DNA from: Perkinsus olseni
Lineage: Eukaryota; Perkinsozoa; Perkinsida; Perkinsidae
Length of the DNA stretch: 64,000 nucleotides
Direction of reading: 5' to 3'
NCBI GenBank assembly: GCA_013115135.1
Contig: JABANP010000043.1
Span: 1 to 64,000 of the forward strand
Both the position numbers and the translations under genes were made by a program. Of this stretch, positions 1 through 15,182 are shown in pieces. The notes below the pieces were generated by a model. That model was not told where the DNA came from. It ran no database searches and worked only from the letters and a program-made list of their open reading frames with translations. Position 1 is the first letter of the stretch. Each line of letters begins with the position of its first letter.

Positions 1-1180
1 GGAGTTTCCTCCTACGAGGAGCCTTCGAGTACTTCGACCAGGCTCGAGTGGTCGATGTCTCACCGCGAGTCTTACCGTATGATATGCGTAGCACGGTGAA
101 GATCACAGTGTTGAATCTGGACGGCCGCTCAGTGGTGGGAGTCGAGGTTCGCCTGGCTGATGAGCTGGTGCCTAGCGAGATCCAGACCGTGACGGGTCGG
201 TCAGTGCCAGAGGGTGACCCTCCTTGCACTGAGGTTACCTTGAGCATTCCACCAATAGAGGAGCAGCGGCGCCAAGGGGCTGCTGTTAGCATCAGTATCA
301 TCGGCAGGGCTGGCAATGTTGCGGAAGGGACCGAGTAACAGGGCTCGAGGGGTGACCACTGTTCTCTCCTTATCATGGTTGCTTAGTTGCGTAAGACTGT
401 ATCGTCCGATGGTCTTCGAGCCGGTCGTGAAGGGCAGTCGTGTGAAGTTGGAGGAAGATGGTACTGTAGCGGTCAGGAAGACAGGCATCAACAACGCTGT
501 GGTGTTCAGTAAATATCCGATCAAGAGGTAGTAAACACGGCCCATCAGTGTTGTAAGCTTGGCGACAGTTCCCTTCAGGCTTCCTCGTAGCGTGAGGCTG
601 CCCAGTGGAGGGGTCTATTATTCTATTACCGTCACCAGGGCGGCTACTGCCATGAAGACCTTCGCTTTCGGACTAACCACTATCGATCCCTCCCAGAGTA
701 CCGCCAGCACTTCTTCTCTGTTCGCATCCCCTACCTCATTCTCAGCTGCCAACCTACCATCACTTCATGTAGAGGAAGATGCCATGGCCACTCTAGCTCC
801 CAAGGCTGGCGAGTCGGCTACTGGGTTCTGCTCCCTCCTAGTCGGCTATGACCCCGTACGCCTCTGGGTGAGCGGCAGAACGCATAAGATCAGCTCAAGG
901 CAGTGGAGACCAGCGCGGGAGGTAATGCTCCCATGCTCCTGGGAGGTACCGAAATCCTGTTGTCTAGGTATCCGTCGGTGACTCTGTCGGGTTGCTCTTC
1001 TCCTTCGACAGGGTAGCCGTGTACCAGAACGGCGTCCTCAGAGTAGAAGTCCAGCTGGGCGATGATGAGGCGTCCTTGTTGCGGGGTCACATGGCCAGCG
1101 ATTGGTGGGCTGTGTTGGACGTCCTCGGCAAGGTTAGCGGTGTTCGACTGAATGGTGAAGATGAGGAGCCCCCGGAGTAG
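1..1180 (+). CDS. 3' part of NHR-like (Neuralized-type) beta-sandwich protein
   Basis: The gene is cut by the left edge of the window; its stop is TAG at 1180. The first exon is open from base 3 and encodes a hydrophilic beta-rich stretch. A second exon follows at about 390-528, then about 559-920 and about 1010-1180, all separated by GT-AG introns. The third exon contains YYSITVTRAA and FAFGLTTIDPS, the fourth DRVAVYQNG and DWWAVLDVLGKVSGVRLNG. The last motif resembles the closing strand of Neuralized homology repeats (a W-x-x-x-D-V-x-G pattern), so I read the C-terminus as an NHR/SPRY-like domain. No signal or membrane segment is visible in the part present. Function is unknown; NHR domains usually bind partners of ubiquitin or signalling complexes. 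The domain call is moderate and the exon limits approximate. Confidence 0.5.
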
Positions 1181-1369
1181 TTCCTATCACTGTTGCCGTC
1201 CTTTCTAGTACTGTCCTGCACTATTATCAGACCCGCTCGGCAATGGACCACCAGTTGACTTTTGTAATGTGTCCTTCCTTAACATTTTTCATCTATCATT
1301 GTTAATAGCATCTTCCGGTTGAGTTCGGTTGAGTCCCCAAGTTCCCCCTGACCCAGTCCCCTCACGTTA

Positions 1370-4058
1370 ATGTCATCCTCGTCGTCCCCGTCATTAGCAG
1401 CTCCTCCTTCTGCTGCCACTACAGCCACTCCCTCGGTTCCCGATTGTGAGATGGCGCCGTCGTCTCAGCCATCATACGCTGACAACAGCGGTGTGGTCAT
1501 CAGCAATGGTTTCAACGGCACAGGCTTCAGGATGCCACCCCACCCTAACAGGGAGGCTGAGCCGCACTACGACATGCACACTCTCAGCCACCTGCCAGAC
1601 ACCGTCATGGCCGGTCACAGACTGTAAGGGCTGGCGTCCTGTGGGGGGCCTGACTGATGGTGTTGTTGATTTTCAGGTGGGTGTTCTATCGGATGCAGAT
1701 ATCCCGGTCAGCGTCGTCTCAGTACTGCTGGATGGCCGTCTCCTCCCCGGCGGATGCCTTCATGTCCCCACCTACCGGCTGGAGTGACCGCTGGATGACG
1801 GCTACGGTGGCAAGGGACTGGAGGAAGAGCGAGTACAGACCAAACGAGAAGTAGTAGCCCATCCCCCCATCGAGGACCAGCTGATCGACTCAGGCACACC
1901 TGGCCCTTGGTCTGCTACGACCATTCCCTTTGGTACGAGAGGGGCTCCATGAGGCTGGACACCTCCCGAGTGACGGAGAATGTCCCGGCAGGGGACCTCA
2001 AGCTCACCCCGCCCAACCCTCGGCCCTCCGTTAGCATCCATGTGGTAAGAAGAAGCAGAATAGCCTTGGGCTGCTGCCTTGCTTCACTCATCACCATCCA
2101 GGTCCGATGGGCCAACCCTGAGGCGGCGAATGAGTGGGACTTCCCTAGCTGGGGAGAGACGGGCTCCACCATCTCCGATGCGTGAGTCATGGCGGTAGGT
2201 TGCTGAAGTCCTGCAGGGGGGTTGCATCAGGTACATAGTGTCCCTGCTGGGGGAGCTCTACAGGCGTGTCGGGCCCGACTATGAGGTTCTCACAACCTAC
2301 GTCAAGTGCAGTGCTGAGCTGGACAAGATCAGTGAGAGGGCTATCGCCTGCCAGCTGACGGGAAGGTAGCCGCTCCCTTGTGACTTTCTGTTATCGCTCA
2401 CTACCCCATCGTCAGGCACCGCGCCGGTATGTACTTCCTTTGGGTCTGTGAGTTCGAGGATTCCTGCAACCCTAACATCGGTGGCTTCGTCGCTCGAGAC
2501 CCTTTCTTCAACCTCCTCACTCGGTACCCTCTCGTCCGTGTGTTGCTGATGTTACTACTGTCGCTGCAGGATGGAGGCCATCGGAATCTGCACTCGCTTC
2601 CCGCATACGTCTCATCTTCATCGCACCATCGTGGCCAAGGACCTCTACTCCCACCTCTGTCTGCAGGAAGACCTCCGACTCCCGAAATGCGTCAAGGTTG
2701 GTCGTATCTTACGGGAACCACAGACCTGGTCATGGCTATTTTGCAGGTCAGCCGAGGTTCGGTCATAACGTCAGCCCACTCCGCGGCCCAATCGGCCTTG
2801 GATAACCTCAGAATCCTCATGGACAACAGGCCCCTTGTGAGAGGTAGCCCTCCCCCCTCGCCCTCGTGTTGGTCGAATAGGGTCCCCTCCCGCAGGTGGT
2901 GTATGCAAGCTGGGCTACTCCTGGGAGGCCATGGACGTGCGCACTTTCAACGCCGAAGCCTCATCGTTGGCCAGTCAAATGCAGGACATCCTGCTTCAAC
3001 CCACCTGCCGGAACGACTCTGTTTTGGTAGGCCTCGGGCGGCGGCGGCGGCTGCCGTTCCCTCCTGAAGGAGGTAGTGGTGGATGCCCAGGTCCAAGAGC
3101 GCGTGCCCAACAGTCTCGAGATGAGGTTCATCACCACTATGGGGGAGGTCCGACACGTGACCTACTCCACCTTCGCCAGAATCAGCGAGGATGGTCTCTA
3201 TCGTGACTTCGAGAGGTCGATGGTAAGCACAGCAGGGCGTCGATCAGTCGGTCAGCAGCTTCCCTCAGGATCGGACAGAAGCCGCCCAAAGGTGGTTCAA
3301 CGGCGACGTTGCCGGTCTGCAGGAGGTGAGATTTTCCTGCCCCCCTTCCGTGTCACCATTGTCACCCCTCAGGCGGAGAGCATATGCCATACCTGCATGC
3401 GGGCTTGGCAGCGATGGATGCTGACGGAGTCGGACCAGCCAGCGCCGGCCCTCCGATATGATTTTATCATCGGTCGTGATGAGAACGACAAAGTAAGCCT
3501 CGCCGTTATCACATCTTTCGCCGTAGTTCTGCGCCGTTGTCCAGTTGACGGTGTACCTCGGGGAGCTGTGTGAGCTTGGCTTCAGCATTATGGACTACCC
3601 CTATGCTGAGAGGGACGTCTTTGGTGCTGTGGTGGACTCCATCTCGTGGGACAGGCCCTGTCGCCACGCTGGTGTTAATAAACTGCAACCACAATCGCCA
3701 CCATGTGGACTATGTAGCGAAGCATTATGTGATCAGGATTCCGGAAAGGAGTGGTATTACTCTGTCAGGTCTCAGCGGTGCGAAGCTTCCTGTGAAGCCG
3801 CCAACGGTATCTGAGGAGAGCATGCAGCACTAGGGGTCATGCTAGTGAGACATCACCATCAAGTTGCTCAAGTACTCGACCAAGCCCTCAGCCACTCGGC
3901 ACTCGGACGCGTTCTCCTCCCGTAGGTTCCTGTGTCTGTTCCAGCCTGTAGAACTGTATGATGATACCCCCCACATGACAGCAGCTCCCTTGCGATACGC
4001 TGTCCTTGAAGACGTTGAAAACTCAACTGCTATCGTCGGCCAAGTTCTGCGTTGCTAG
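1370..4058 (+). CDS. Unrecognised multi-exon protein
   Basis: A chain of at least nine short exons in compatible frames starts at an ATG at 1370 (Ser/Ala/Pro-rich low-complexity N-terminus) and runs to a TAG at 4058. Exons I can follow include one with FYRMQISRSASSQYCWMAVS (about 1679-1850), one with HTWPLVCYDHSLWYERGSMR (about 1901-2043), one with RYIVSLLGELYRRVGPDYE (about 2231-2370), one with YSWEAMDVRTFNAEASS (about 2905-3027), one with ITTMGEVRHVTYSTFARIS (about 3070-3222) and one with YLGELCELGFSIMDYPY (about 3543-3665). Introns are about 50 bases with clear CAG acceptors. I do not recognise the family; there is no signal peptide or transmembrane stretch. The 3' end may belong to a separate gene. 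The start lies 190 bases after the preceding stop. Confidence 0.5.
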
Positions 4059-4112
4059 TTCGCGGGGCACCTGTTATCGTCAGTTGAGTGCTGTGGTTGT
4101 TAGTAATAGGAT

Positions 4113-6637
<2,525 letters not shown>

Positions 6638-6988
6638 CGTTCCCATCACCTGTAGATCTACTGCTTTGCTCCAGGGCTCTTCCTCCTCCTCTAGTGCTGT
6701 AGCGTCAGGCAGTTGAGTTGGGACCTCTGCAGGGAGCCACGATGGTCTCCTATGATCTCGCCTGTCTCCCTTCGGTTCATCGCCCTCAAGTCAGTTCTAC
6801 CACTGCCACTCCAATATCATCACCGCTACTAGTCGTCCCCTCCTGTTACCGTTGCCAGTCATCGTCCACTGTCATTAGCCACCTATTCGTCCTGTCTACA
6901 ACAACGTTTTTCAACTCTTATCATCATCATCCACTCCTCGCTGTTGTGTTGAAGTCAGCCAATCCTGCGTACAGTTGAGGGCTCGGTG
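6638..6988 (+). other. Intergenic, no gene seen
   Basis: Spacer between the aspartyl protease stop and the next likely start. It contains pyrimidine-rich stretches. An open frame here (6718-6978) is composed mostly of Ser, Pro and Leu from such tracts and is not supported as a gene. Confidence 0.5.
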
Positions 6989-9900
6989 ATGGTATCCCCT
7001 GCAGAAAAGGGGAGAGCCAGCCCTCGTCCTGGACGGAGCGTCGCTGCAAGCCCCTCTCCGACGGTCGGTGGTGGTCCCTCAGTCTCCTCCCTCCGAGCCA
7101 GGGGGGCTTCCTGTGCTGCCGAGGGGCCCCGCTAGGCTCACTGCTGGGGCCTCGATACCCACTGTGTTCGACAGGAAGTTCCATGCGGGCGACTACCTCC
7201 ATCACACCCCATCAGACGACACCCGAGGTGAAGCCGGCCGCTGGCTCTCGCCGTCGGCTGTTGTCTATCAGGCCGCCCCTTGGCAGCACTGCATCCTCGT
7301 TACTGTCCTCCACCTACCGGGACGCCGTTGATGAAGGACGTCTCCTAGCCGAGATGGAATCGGTATCTTTGGTTGACGTATGTCATTGACGGAATAACGG
7401 ACTGGGCTGCAGTCATGCCCTCAGCCTTATGGAAGGGGGAGCTACTGCGCGATGGTCCCCGCTGAGGTCTGGAAGAACCTTCGTCGATTCCTGCCGAGAG
7501 TCGGCCGCGAAAGGAGGGCAACCGAGGAGGAGGCGGCCCGATTGAGCCACACTCTGGACGGCTACAAGTAGGCCCGACGATGCTGGGCTGTCGATGAGGA
7601 TACATCAGCCCATTACAGACAGTTGGAGGACCTCGAGTTCAGAGTTGCGAAGTTGAAGGCCGAGAGAATTGAACTACTGAGGGTGAGGTGCATGCCCGTG
7701 CCTGGTGAGGGGCCATGCCTTGAGCCCTCAGGACAGGGCCGTAATAGAGTCCGACTGGTCGTCTCGGTATTCCTTGGTGGAGAGGCTACGTGGTGGGCTC
7801 AGTAGGACTGGAAAATGGCAGGAAGCATTGGACAGCCTGTGGGTGTTGGGGTGTCGTTCTGACCAGCCCAATCGGTCAGGTCCGATAGAGTGACCGCAGC
7901 CGAGGAGCTTCGACGGAAGCTTGAAACGGGTATGACCGCAGTAGAAGAGGAAGGTCCAGCCGTGGGAATAGAACCCGCGGCCTCGCCGGTGACGGCCTGC
8001 GAGATTGTCCACCGCTCCACCAAGGAGTTGAACGGGAAGTTATACGTGCTGACGGTGTGGCTTCATCTGTATGAGCATGACAAGGCGGACGGCCAGGGAG
8101 GGCGCTGCCCGCACGGCGGCACCTTCATAGCACCCGAGGGCCTCGTCAAAGGGTACTGCTCTATTCAGCTATGAGTCCCCTCCAACCCCCCTCGATCCTC
8201 AGCGGCACAGTACTCGCAAGGGCCCTACTCGAAGGGTGTGCCGGCGAGACCGGTGGTTCTCCGTCCTCCCTCATCGTCGTCCTCAGCGATCTGGAGGGCG
8301 TCACTCTACTAGAGAAAATCAGTCTGGCACGGCAGACGCCAATGTCCGCTGCTGAGGTGAAGCGCATGGCAGCTAGCATCACCCTCGGGTTAGAAGGGGA
8401 TATACAGGTAGTAGTGGAGTCACCCTCACCCCGTGGCCCGCAGCAGCAGAGGCTCCTCAGATCGAGGCTCCGGGCGACGAGGCATCCCTGAGGAGGAGAG
8501 CACTGTACTCCCGGCCTCGTTAGTGTGCCCAGAAGACGCCCTCTTGTCCAGGGTACCACCGGTTCATGCGTGGATACCAGTGGTCCTGAGTACGGACCAG
8601 ACGGTCACCAGCGTGGATGAGTGGTTGAAGCTTCAAGTGTGGCTGCTGTCCTTGGACCGTGGCTTGGCTGTCTTCAGACTGCTAGACGCCACCGCCGGCA
8701 TCATGTAATGGTACATCCCCTCAGCAGTGAAGAACAACTGGCTAGGTACACTCTGGGTGTGTGTATGGACACCGCCGGGGAGGCAGCAGCCTTGGTGGAG
8801 GGGATAGCCTCTCGATTGGTTGGGATTCGGCACAGGTAACCGAGTACCACCTTTCGCCCAATTCGTCTGCCCAGACGTTCTGGCGGCCGCTTGCGAGACA
8901 TCATCCTGGCCCCCACCAGCACGTCCTCGAGAGGAGGGCCATCCATCAACCCGAAGCTCGGAGGGCTGTGGAGCAGACTGTCCTCCTGTAGTTATCCTCA
9001 ACTCCAGCAACAACCCCCTTCCCGATTCGCCCCTCGGTAACAGTAAATCTCTTCGGCCAGGATACTCGGGTCAGGTCGTGAGCAGCAGCCATCGCGAGAT
9101 GAGTACCCCACTGCCTGCGAGCCCCCCCATCCGACTCACCCCTCGAGCGGGACGGCAAGCCTGTTCTACTCAGACCGATCAGTGATACACCGAGAGTCGC
9201 GGCTCCTGCCAAGCCCCTCCCCGTGGCCGTGGTGACCAGGTTGGTGAGTGGAACGTCCCCTGTCACCCTTCCAAGGGGCGGTACAGATATCTTGGTCGCC
9301 GCCGAGCTCGACAGCCCCGGAGACCGCACTACTTCGAGTCTCGGCATCCCAGCAGACCGAGGCACCCCTCCTGATGGACGTGCTGTGGTAGAGTATTTCA
9401 ACCCCTGGTGACCACTCCAATGTTGTCCTTTCGCCAGCTATGCCCCTATGAGACGAGAGACTGTTGCGGTCGGCCAACTGGACATGGCTGAGGTGTGCCG
9501 TAGAGTATCCGAAGGCCCGGGCTTCTCGGAAGACATCGATCGGCTGCCACAACTGGCCAAGGCCGCTATCGAGGGTGAGTGTTTCCGCGCAGTCGTACTG
9601 TGGACGAAGGGCGAGTGATCTCCTGCAGACCCGACAGTGCTGTCCTCTCTCCCACTGGCTGACTTCAAGAGCATCCTGCGGCTTATCTCGACGTCTTTGA
9701 ACCTCTCCTCCGCAGGGGAGGTGTCCATCGCCCCTAGCGAGTTCGCCATTTCTTCTCCGGCATGGTCAGTATAGCCGTTATGCCATCAGGGTTGAGTTGT
9801 GTTTTCGCGAGTGAAGGCACTAGACTTGAGCCCACCGCCATCGGGTGCGCCTCGACAAGGCAGCCACCCCAGGTGTGATGATTTCTTATCACGTAAAGGG

Positions 9901-10090
9901 TCAGGTCTTCCTATCGCTGCTTCGACGTCCCATGCCTTCCCGGAATGACCGAGGCGGACCAACAGACGAAAGGGTCGGCTATTACTCGGAAGTAGAGAGC
10001 TCGATGGTGAGGGATCTGGCCTCGGACTGGCTTCATGAGATGACCAAAAGTGAAGATGCCCAGCCGAGCAGCAAAAGTCAGCTGAGTTGA
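6989..10090 (+). CDS. Putative long coiled-coil protein, unrecognised
   Basis: A run of short exons in compatible frames begins near an ATG at 6989 and ends with a TGA at about 10090. The N-terminal part is Ser/Pro-rich and disordered. It is followed by charged heptad-like exons: WKNLRRFLPRVGRERRATEE (about 7454-7570), LEDLEFRVAKLKAERIELLR (about 7624-7683), DRAVIESDWSSRYSLVERLR (about 7735-7795) and AAEELRRKLETGMTAVEEE (about 7893-7950). A more globular segment with NGKLYVLTVWLHLYEHDKAD follows (about 8030-8090), then further exons with SLIVVLSDLEGVTLLEKISL and VCRRVSEGPGFSEDIDRLP. The order is disordered head, coiled coil, globular middle and short helical tail. A cytoskeletal or centrosomal role would be typical, but nothing proves it. 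It could be two genes; the exon joins between 8490 and 9430 are uncertain. Confidence 0.4.
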
Positions 10091-10112
10091 AGCCGTTAAT
10101 ATTCGGACATAG

Positions 10113-11483
10113 TTGCGGTCAGGGAGGGAGGCAGCCTTGCCGGCGGTGACGAACCCAACGCCCTACTCGAACGACTACTCGAAGTTCCGACGAGTGGAAG
10201 CGGAGATGAAGGCCAAGGAAGAGGACGACGCGAAGAGGGCCAAGGAAGCGGAGGAACTCCGAGAGGCCCAGCAGCGGTGCCCTCTGGACCATGAACATGG
10301 TAGGCGGGCAGCTCTCGACAGCCCACGAGGAGTGCGAGCCAGCAGGTCCTGAGTGTATCGAAATGGTGAAGTCGGCTGCACTGGGAGGCTGCTCGCATGA
10401 CCATCGGAAGGAGCAGCAGCTCTTCGACATGCCAACCAAGGAGAAAAGCTTCAGGGTATCCCCTCCCCATATCCGTGGTGGCTGTTGGCACGCTCGTTCA
10501 GGCGCCGACACGATGCGGCAGAAGGCCAATGAGTACCTTCGAGAGGGGAACTGTGGGTTGGCGGCGGTGTGGTATCGGAAGGCGTTGCTCAACTTCGACT
10601 ACTGTTTTCCGGACACCAAAGCCGAGCGAGAATGGTTCAACTCGAGCAAACTGGTAAGTGCTGTCTCCAATACCGTAACATGGCGAACTCCTGATCAGAA
10701 GTGCCATGTTTCCTTTGCAATTTGCAAGTACAAGCTGGAGGAGTTCGATGAGGTCCTCATACAAGCCCGCCAGGTTGCTCAGCAGAATCCACCCTCCCGC
10801 ACCGTCCTGTCGTTATGTGTAGGCCCTGAGGATCAACCCGAAGAACGTGAAGGCCCTCTACTGGCAGGGTATGGTCTACATGAAGTATAAGAATGACTTT
10901 AAGAGCGCGAAGAAGTCCCTGAAGGCCGCGTAGGGACGCTGGTGGTCGGCCATTTCGACCGACCTGAGTAAATCAGGTACCATCTGTGCCCAAGCGACCC
11001 TGGCATCCGGAAGGCACTGAGCGAGTTGAAGGATGAGAGGCGGAGGTACGCCGGTGACCTGTTGCTGCTGCTTCACCTGATCTTGGCAGATACGCTTCGA
11101 AGACCTCCAAGTTGGCCGAGACGATGATGGCTCAGCAGGAAGATCGAGAGACGGCGGAGAAGGGTGATGGCGAGGAGATCTCAACGGAGGAAGACGACCA
11201 TGGCGAAGCGAGCGTGGAAGAGGCTGCCGAGGCGACCAGCCACACAGGGGAGCCTGACGAGGAAAGCATCCCAGTATCTCTTTGGGAAGAAGTAGCGCCA
11301 GACGAAGACAAACCTGCTGCTACTGCCGAGGAGGCCGCGGGACGGGAGAGGTCGAAGGCGATGCAGAGCACTGTATTGAAGTTACTCATCATAGCAGTGA
11401 CAGTTCTGATGGCATCATTAGCGTACCTGATACAGTCAGTCAAGCAGGGGAGTATCCAACCAAGGCCCCTTGGCCCTGACTAG
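10113..11483 (+). CDS. Tail-anchored TPR co-chaperone-like protein
   Basis: The exons carry a charged coiled region (MKAKEEDDAKRAKEAEELRE, about 10206-10270), then a three-repeat TPR domain. The first repeat has RQKANEYLREGNCGLAAVWY (about 10513-10580). After a GTAAGT...CAG intron comes CHVSFAICKYKLEEFDE (about 10702-10755). After a second intron comes NPKNVKALYWQGMVYMKYKN (about 10837-10900). The C-terminal exon is strongly acidic and ends in a single hydrophobic helix (LKLLIIAVTVLMASLAYLI, about 11377-11433) with a short basic tail, which is the pattern of a tail-anchored membrane protein. The layout of TPR plus C-terminal anchor resembles FKBP8/FKBP42-type co-chaperones, but no FKBP domain is visible. 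It probably docks Hsp90 or Hsp70 at the ER or mitochondrial surface (inference). The true ATG is unclear: coding-like sequence extends upstream of the ATG at 10206. Confidence 0.7.
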
Positions 11484-11557
11484 CAGCTCGTCAGTTCCGC
11501 GTTGGGTCTCCTTTTCTACTGAGCTCAGTTTCTTTTAACCACTATCAAATACCTTTT

Positions 11558-13288
11558 CATGTCTCGAAAAACTACCTCTAGTGGCACCCCGTTTTTTCGG
11601 ACGGAGCGAAATCGTTGCCGTTTTGGCACACTGCCTCCCTTCCTTGGCAAAGCCCAGCACAAGTCCCCCCTTCGTTCGTGCTCGAATCCGAGGGCCAAAG
11701 TGGTTACCTGAGCGCTGGAGGCCAGTCGTACCAGCAAGGCCGCCCTCCCTTCACCGGTGCTGCTGCAGCGGCCTCGCTGTTGGCCAGCGTAAGCTTGGCT
11801 CTCCTGTCCTCGAGTACCCCCTCCGAGGCAGAGACTAGCTGCGAGGAGGTTGCCGACAGCAGCGCATCGACGGACTTCAGAGGGGTCTTCAAGTCGCTCG
11901 AGTCCTCGGTGGTGTTGCTCTACGCCAGCCCGCAGGGAGGGAACCCTCCAGGCACTCAGATTGGGACAGCGTTCGTCTATAAAGAGGAGAAGGGAAGGAC
12001 TTATCTCATCAGTGCGGCTCACACATTGCGAAAGCGGATAGGCTTTGCACAGGGTGGGGTCGACCCTCGTCTCGGTGACGTCCTCTGGGTGAGGTTGCCA
12101 CAGAGTGGCCGGTGGGAGGAGGTCAAACTTGAGGGCAAAACCGAAGGTACCGAATTCTCTCGGGCAGCCCACTTCGTGAGTTCTATTTCTCAGAGGGCGA
12201 CGTGGCGGTGTTCTCGTTACAGGCGAGCGATGAGCTCAAACCCGTTGAGGATGGCAGTGAGCATTTGCCGGATCGAGGTAGCCCTCCCTTTCACAGCTTC
12301 TAGGGATAGCAGCTGCTACTTCGTCTCAGGGACTTGGGTTTGCACCCTAGGAGGCGGCGCTGGTGGAGGCGATGACCTTGCTGGTGCCGTGGGTGTCGTC
12401 AGCAACCCAAGGCAGAGCTTTACCGAAGGGTGAGGGCCACGCCAATGTGGTGTCCTTGACTTCGCTCCGCTCAGGTCCATCGACAACTGTTCTCGCCGTT
12501 GGCGCTTCATACAGCTCAGCGTCACCACATTACCAGGTGCCCCTCGCGGGCTACTCGCAGCCTGTCCGTCTACTCCTCTCGTCAGGCATGTCCGGGTCGC
12601 CCGCTGTGACGAATGATGGCCGATGCATCGGTATGATTGTCAAGAAGTGTGGCGAGTTCGGGTAGGTGATTGAAGACTCGCGCATGCTCCTCTGTCACCA
12701 CCCGCCTGGCCAGGTTGGCCCTTCCTCTTCAACTTGTGAGGCACATAGCTGACGCGATCACGACCAACGGCTACTGGAGTCCAGCCCTATCTTGGGATGG
12801 TTATTACCAACAGAAACGATGACGCCGCCGCCGGATACGGTATGTCGTATTTCACGCGCTTGCTGGTCGTCGTCGTGCATTGGCTTGGCCTGTCAGGGAC
12901 CCAAGACGTCGTTCGCATCGTCCAAGTGAAGGGCCAGACCCCTGCTGCAAAAGCGGGGCTGCGAGTCGGCGACATCATCGAGGGCATCGATGGCCGGGAG
13001 GTTCGATCCGTCTACGACGTTTACGAGACCCTAGGGGTCCAATGCGGGTCTCCAGCGCAACTTAAAATCAAGCGCGGTGAGAAGACTTTCACTACCAAGG
13101 TGGTCAGTGTATCCGAAAAACGAGTGAGGTAGAGGTTTCCTCTCAATTCTGACTACGTTTTGAGTTCACAGAGTGGTGAGGATCCTCGCTACATCGAGGA
13201 TGGGGGCCTCCGCGATGATGCTGCCACAATCACGTCGCCCTTCTCATCACGTTCTAACAAGCCCCGGTATCGTAATTATTTGCAATAA
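11558..13288 (+). CDS. HtrA/DegP-like serine protease with one PDZ domain
   Basis: The ATG at 11558 starts a basic leader (MSRKTTS). An intron to about 11656 joins it to a segment with an Ala/Leu-rich hydrophobic helix (AAAAASLLASVSLALLS), so the protein is probably organelle-targeted or membrane-anchored. The trypsin-like domain shows the catalytic His in YLISAAHTLRK (about 12000), the Asp in GDVAVFSLQ (about 12196) and the Ser in SSGMSGSPAV (about 12580-12610). VGVVSNPRQSF (about 12390) is the usual strand before the substrate loop. After ALPLQLVRHIADAITTNGYW comes a PDZ domain, with TPAAKAGLRVGDIIEGIDG (about 12940-12997). A last exon after a GTGAGG...ACAG intron ends at TAA 13288. The nucleophile motif is GMSGSPAV rather than the usual GNSGGP, keeping G-x-S-G. 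Role: quality-control proteolysis. The start 75 bases after the TPR gene leaves room only for a very short promoter. Confidence 0.85.
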
Positions 13289-13820
13289 TTCCGATGATGA
13301 TGTTTGGAATCACACGGGAGGCCTTCCACCAGTGTAGTGCGGTTTCAATGCACTAAGAATTCCAATGCATGTTATTTTGAAAGATCGCGTAGTGAAGCGC
13401 TAAGGCCCGAACTAAGAACAACTCTGAACATTCATAAGGTTGAAATGAGTAACTTGCCGCCCTGCTATGAGGAATTCATCGACTTCTCGCTCTGCAGCAC
13501 GAAGTAGTTCAACGGACCTGTCCATACATCCCTTCGAAGGACGTCCCCCATCTCCATACTCTCGCTTGAAGCATTCTGAGAAGGAAAATCAGGATGGGAT
13601 CGCAGCTGAATCACACCGACTGGGCGGGACTAACCCCAAGACTCGTACGCAGATCCTGATTCCGAAATCACGGTGGACGAGTTGACACAGAGCTGGGTTC
13701 AGTGAAGGTCAGATTCGAAGCCACTGAGTTTGAGTTGCCAATTCTGAGTCACACGCTCCAGTGATGCGATCATGATCGACTGACTCACACCTCGAATCAA
13801 GCTCTCGAGTCAATAAATAT
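13289..13820. other. Intergenic between convergent genes
   Basis: This stretch lies between the stop of the HtrA-like gene and the stop of a - strand gene. I see no coding exon, RNA gene or clear repeat in it. Confidence 0.5.
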
Positions 13821-15182
13821 TTAGGCATTTTTTCGGAATCGGGTTTTCATGGAACTCCTTCCTGTGGCCCCGAGGAAGCTGTCCGATTTGAGCTCTGCTA
13901 GGCAAACCCCCGTGAAAGGCGACCCTGATGGGCAATGCCGTCCATGGAGTTCCTGAACCATCAACACACCTTGTCAGTCATCCAGGCGAGGACGCCCATC
14001 AGCTCATCCCCGTCTCCGCTATCCGACTGCTCAGACGACGAGCTCTTCATAAGGGACAGCGCTTCCTAGAGAGAGTCATGACGGAAGCTCGTGGTTGGAG
14101 GGTTGAACTCGCCTTAGTCCAGGATACAGTTCGGGCCTCGATGGTCACGCTGAGGCTCTCTGATGCATCATCGTCGTCGTCGTCGTAGGGCTGCTCCAGT
14201 TTATTAAATTTAACCTTCTTCAGAAGCTCTCTTTCGGGGAACATCGGATTGCCCGAGGAGAAGGTGAGAGATACACTGTAACTGAACCGAATGAAACGTT
14301 TCACAAAATACGAGCGGCGGCCACCACACAGTAAAGCTCGGAAGGCTGCTCCACCAGTAGCAATGGTGCATTAAATGTACTGCATTTGTTGTCAGTCATC
14401 GGAACGGTTTTCCACCATTTGCAAGTTCCATCGGAAACCCTCCATTCCTGGCCGTAGAGATCTTACGAGCCCAAGTCGTCGATGTTGTCATCAACGGTGA
14501 AGTCCGCGACATACTGAAACGCTCGAAACTCAACTTCAGTGACGAGCACCAACGGGTGGCCGGTGAAAACCTGACAGCACAGCTGGTGGAAGCAACGGTC
14601 TGATAAAGGCCAACCTGCAGCCAAAAGTTTGGTATTCTGCGGAGGAGGAGGGCCCGGGCTTCGTACAACGGCCGCTTTTGCGAGTCGAATCTTCGCTGTA
14701 CCTAAGCTCGAGAGGCAAGCCTTGACGAGAGTCTTCAGTGTGCATGTGAAAGAGAGGTGGTCACTTTGATGAGCTCTCGACAACAGTCTCTATCAACAGC
14801 GTCGATAGCGGCTTGCGAGCCTTCCAGCTCCTCCATCAGTGACGGCCGGCGAGAGCGTTTCTCGCCCTGTTCCGAGTCTGTGGTTCCACTCTGTGCGGAA
14901 GATCGTTTCATGTGTGACTTCTAAGATCGAAGCTGCATGCGGCTCCGTTACTGCGAAGAGTCCCGAACGGCTTCAGGGGGCCGGAGGGCGGGCCCGCCGC
15001 CCAAGGTTGATCACACTCCAGGACACAACACCACAGTCGGATGAGAGACGGCAGCATGCGACTGACCCCTAGTGAGTCTGCAGAGAGGCCTTCAGGTGAG
15101 AGCCTATCTCTAAAAGAAGAGCTGGGGTGGTGTTCCAATGGCGGCAATGATTGAAGGTCTCACTGTTCTTGAGGCGGGCCAT
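13821..15182 (-). CDS. Putative multi-exon protein with Asp-rich tracts, unrecognised
   Basis: A - strand exon chain. A possible start is the ATG at 15182 (MARLKN, followed by GTGAGA). Downstream exons include HPLVLVTEVEFRAFQYVADF with an acidic end (about 14470-14560), FSSGNPMFPERELLKKVKFN followed by a run of six Asp (about 14170-14265), and a Ser/Asp-rich exon (EQSDSGDGDELMGVLAWMTD, about 13985-14050). A final exon ends at TAA 13821. The acid tract is encoded by a (TCG)n run at 14171-14187 on the + strand. The frames fit GT-AG introns of ordinary length, but I could not link every exon. No known domain is recognised. Confidence 0.4.
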
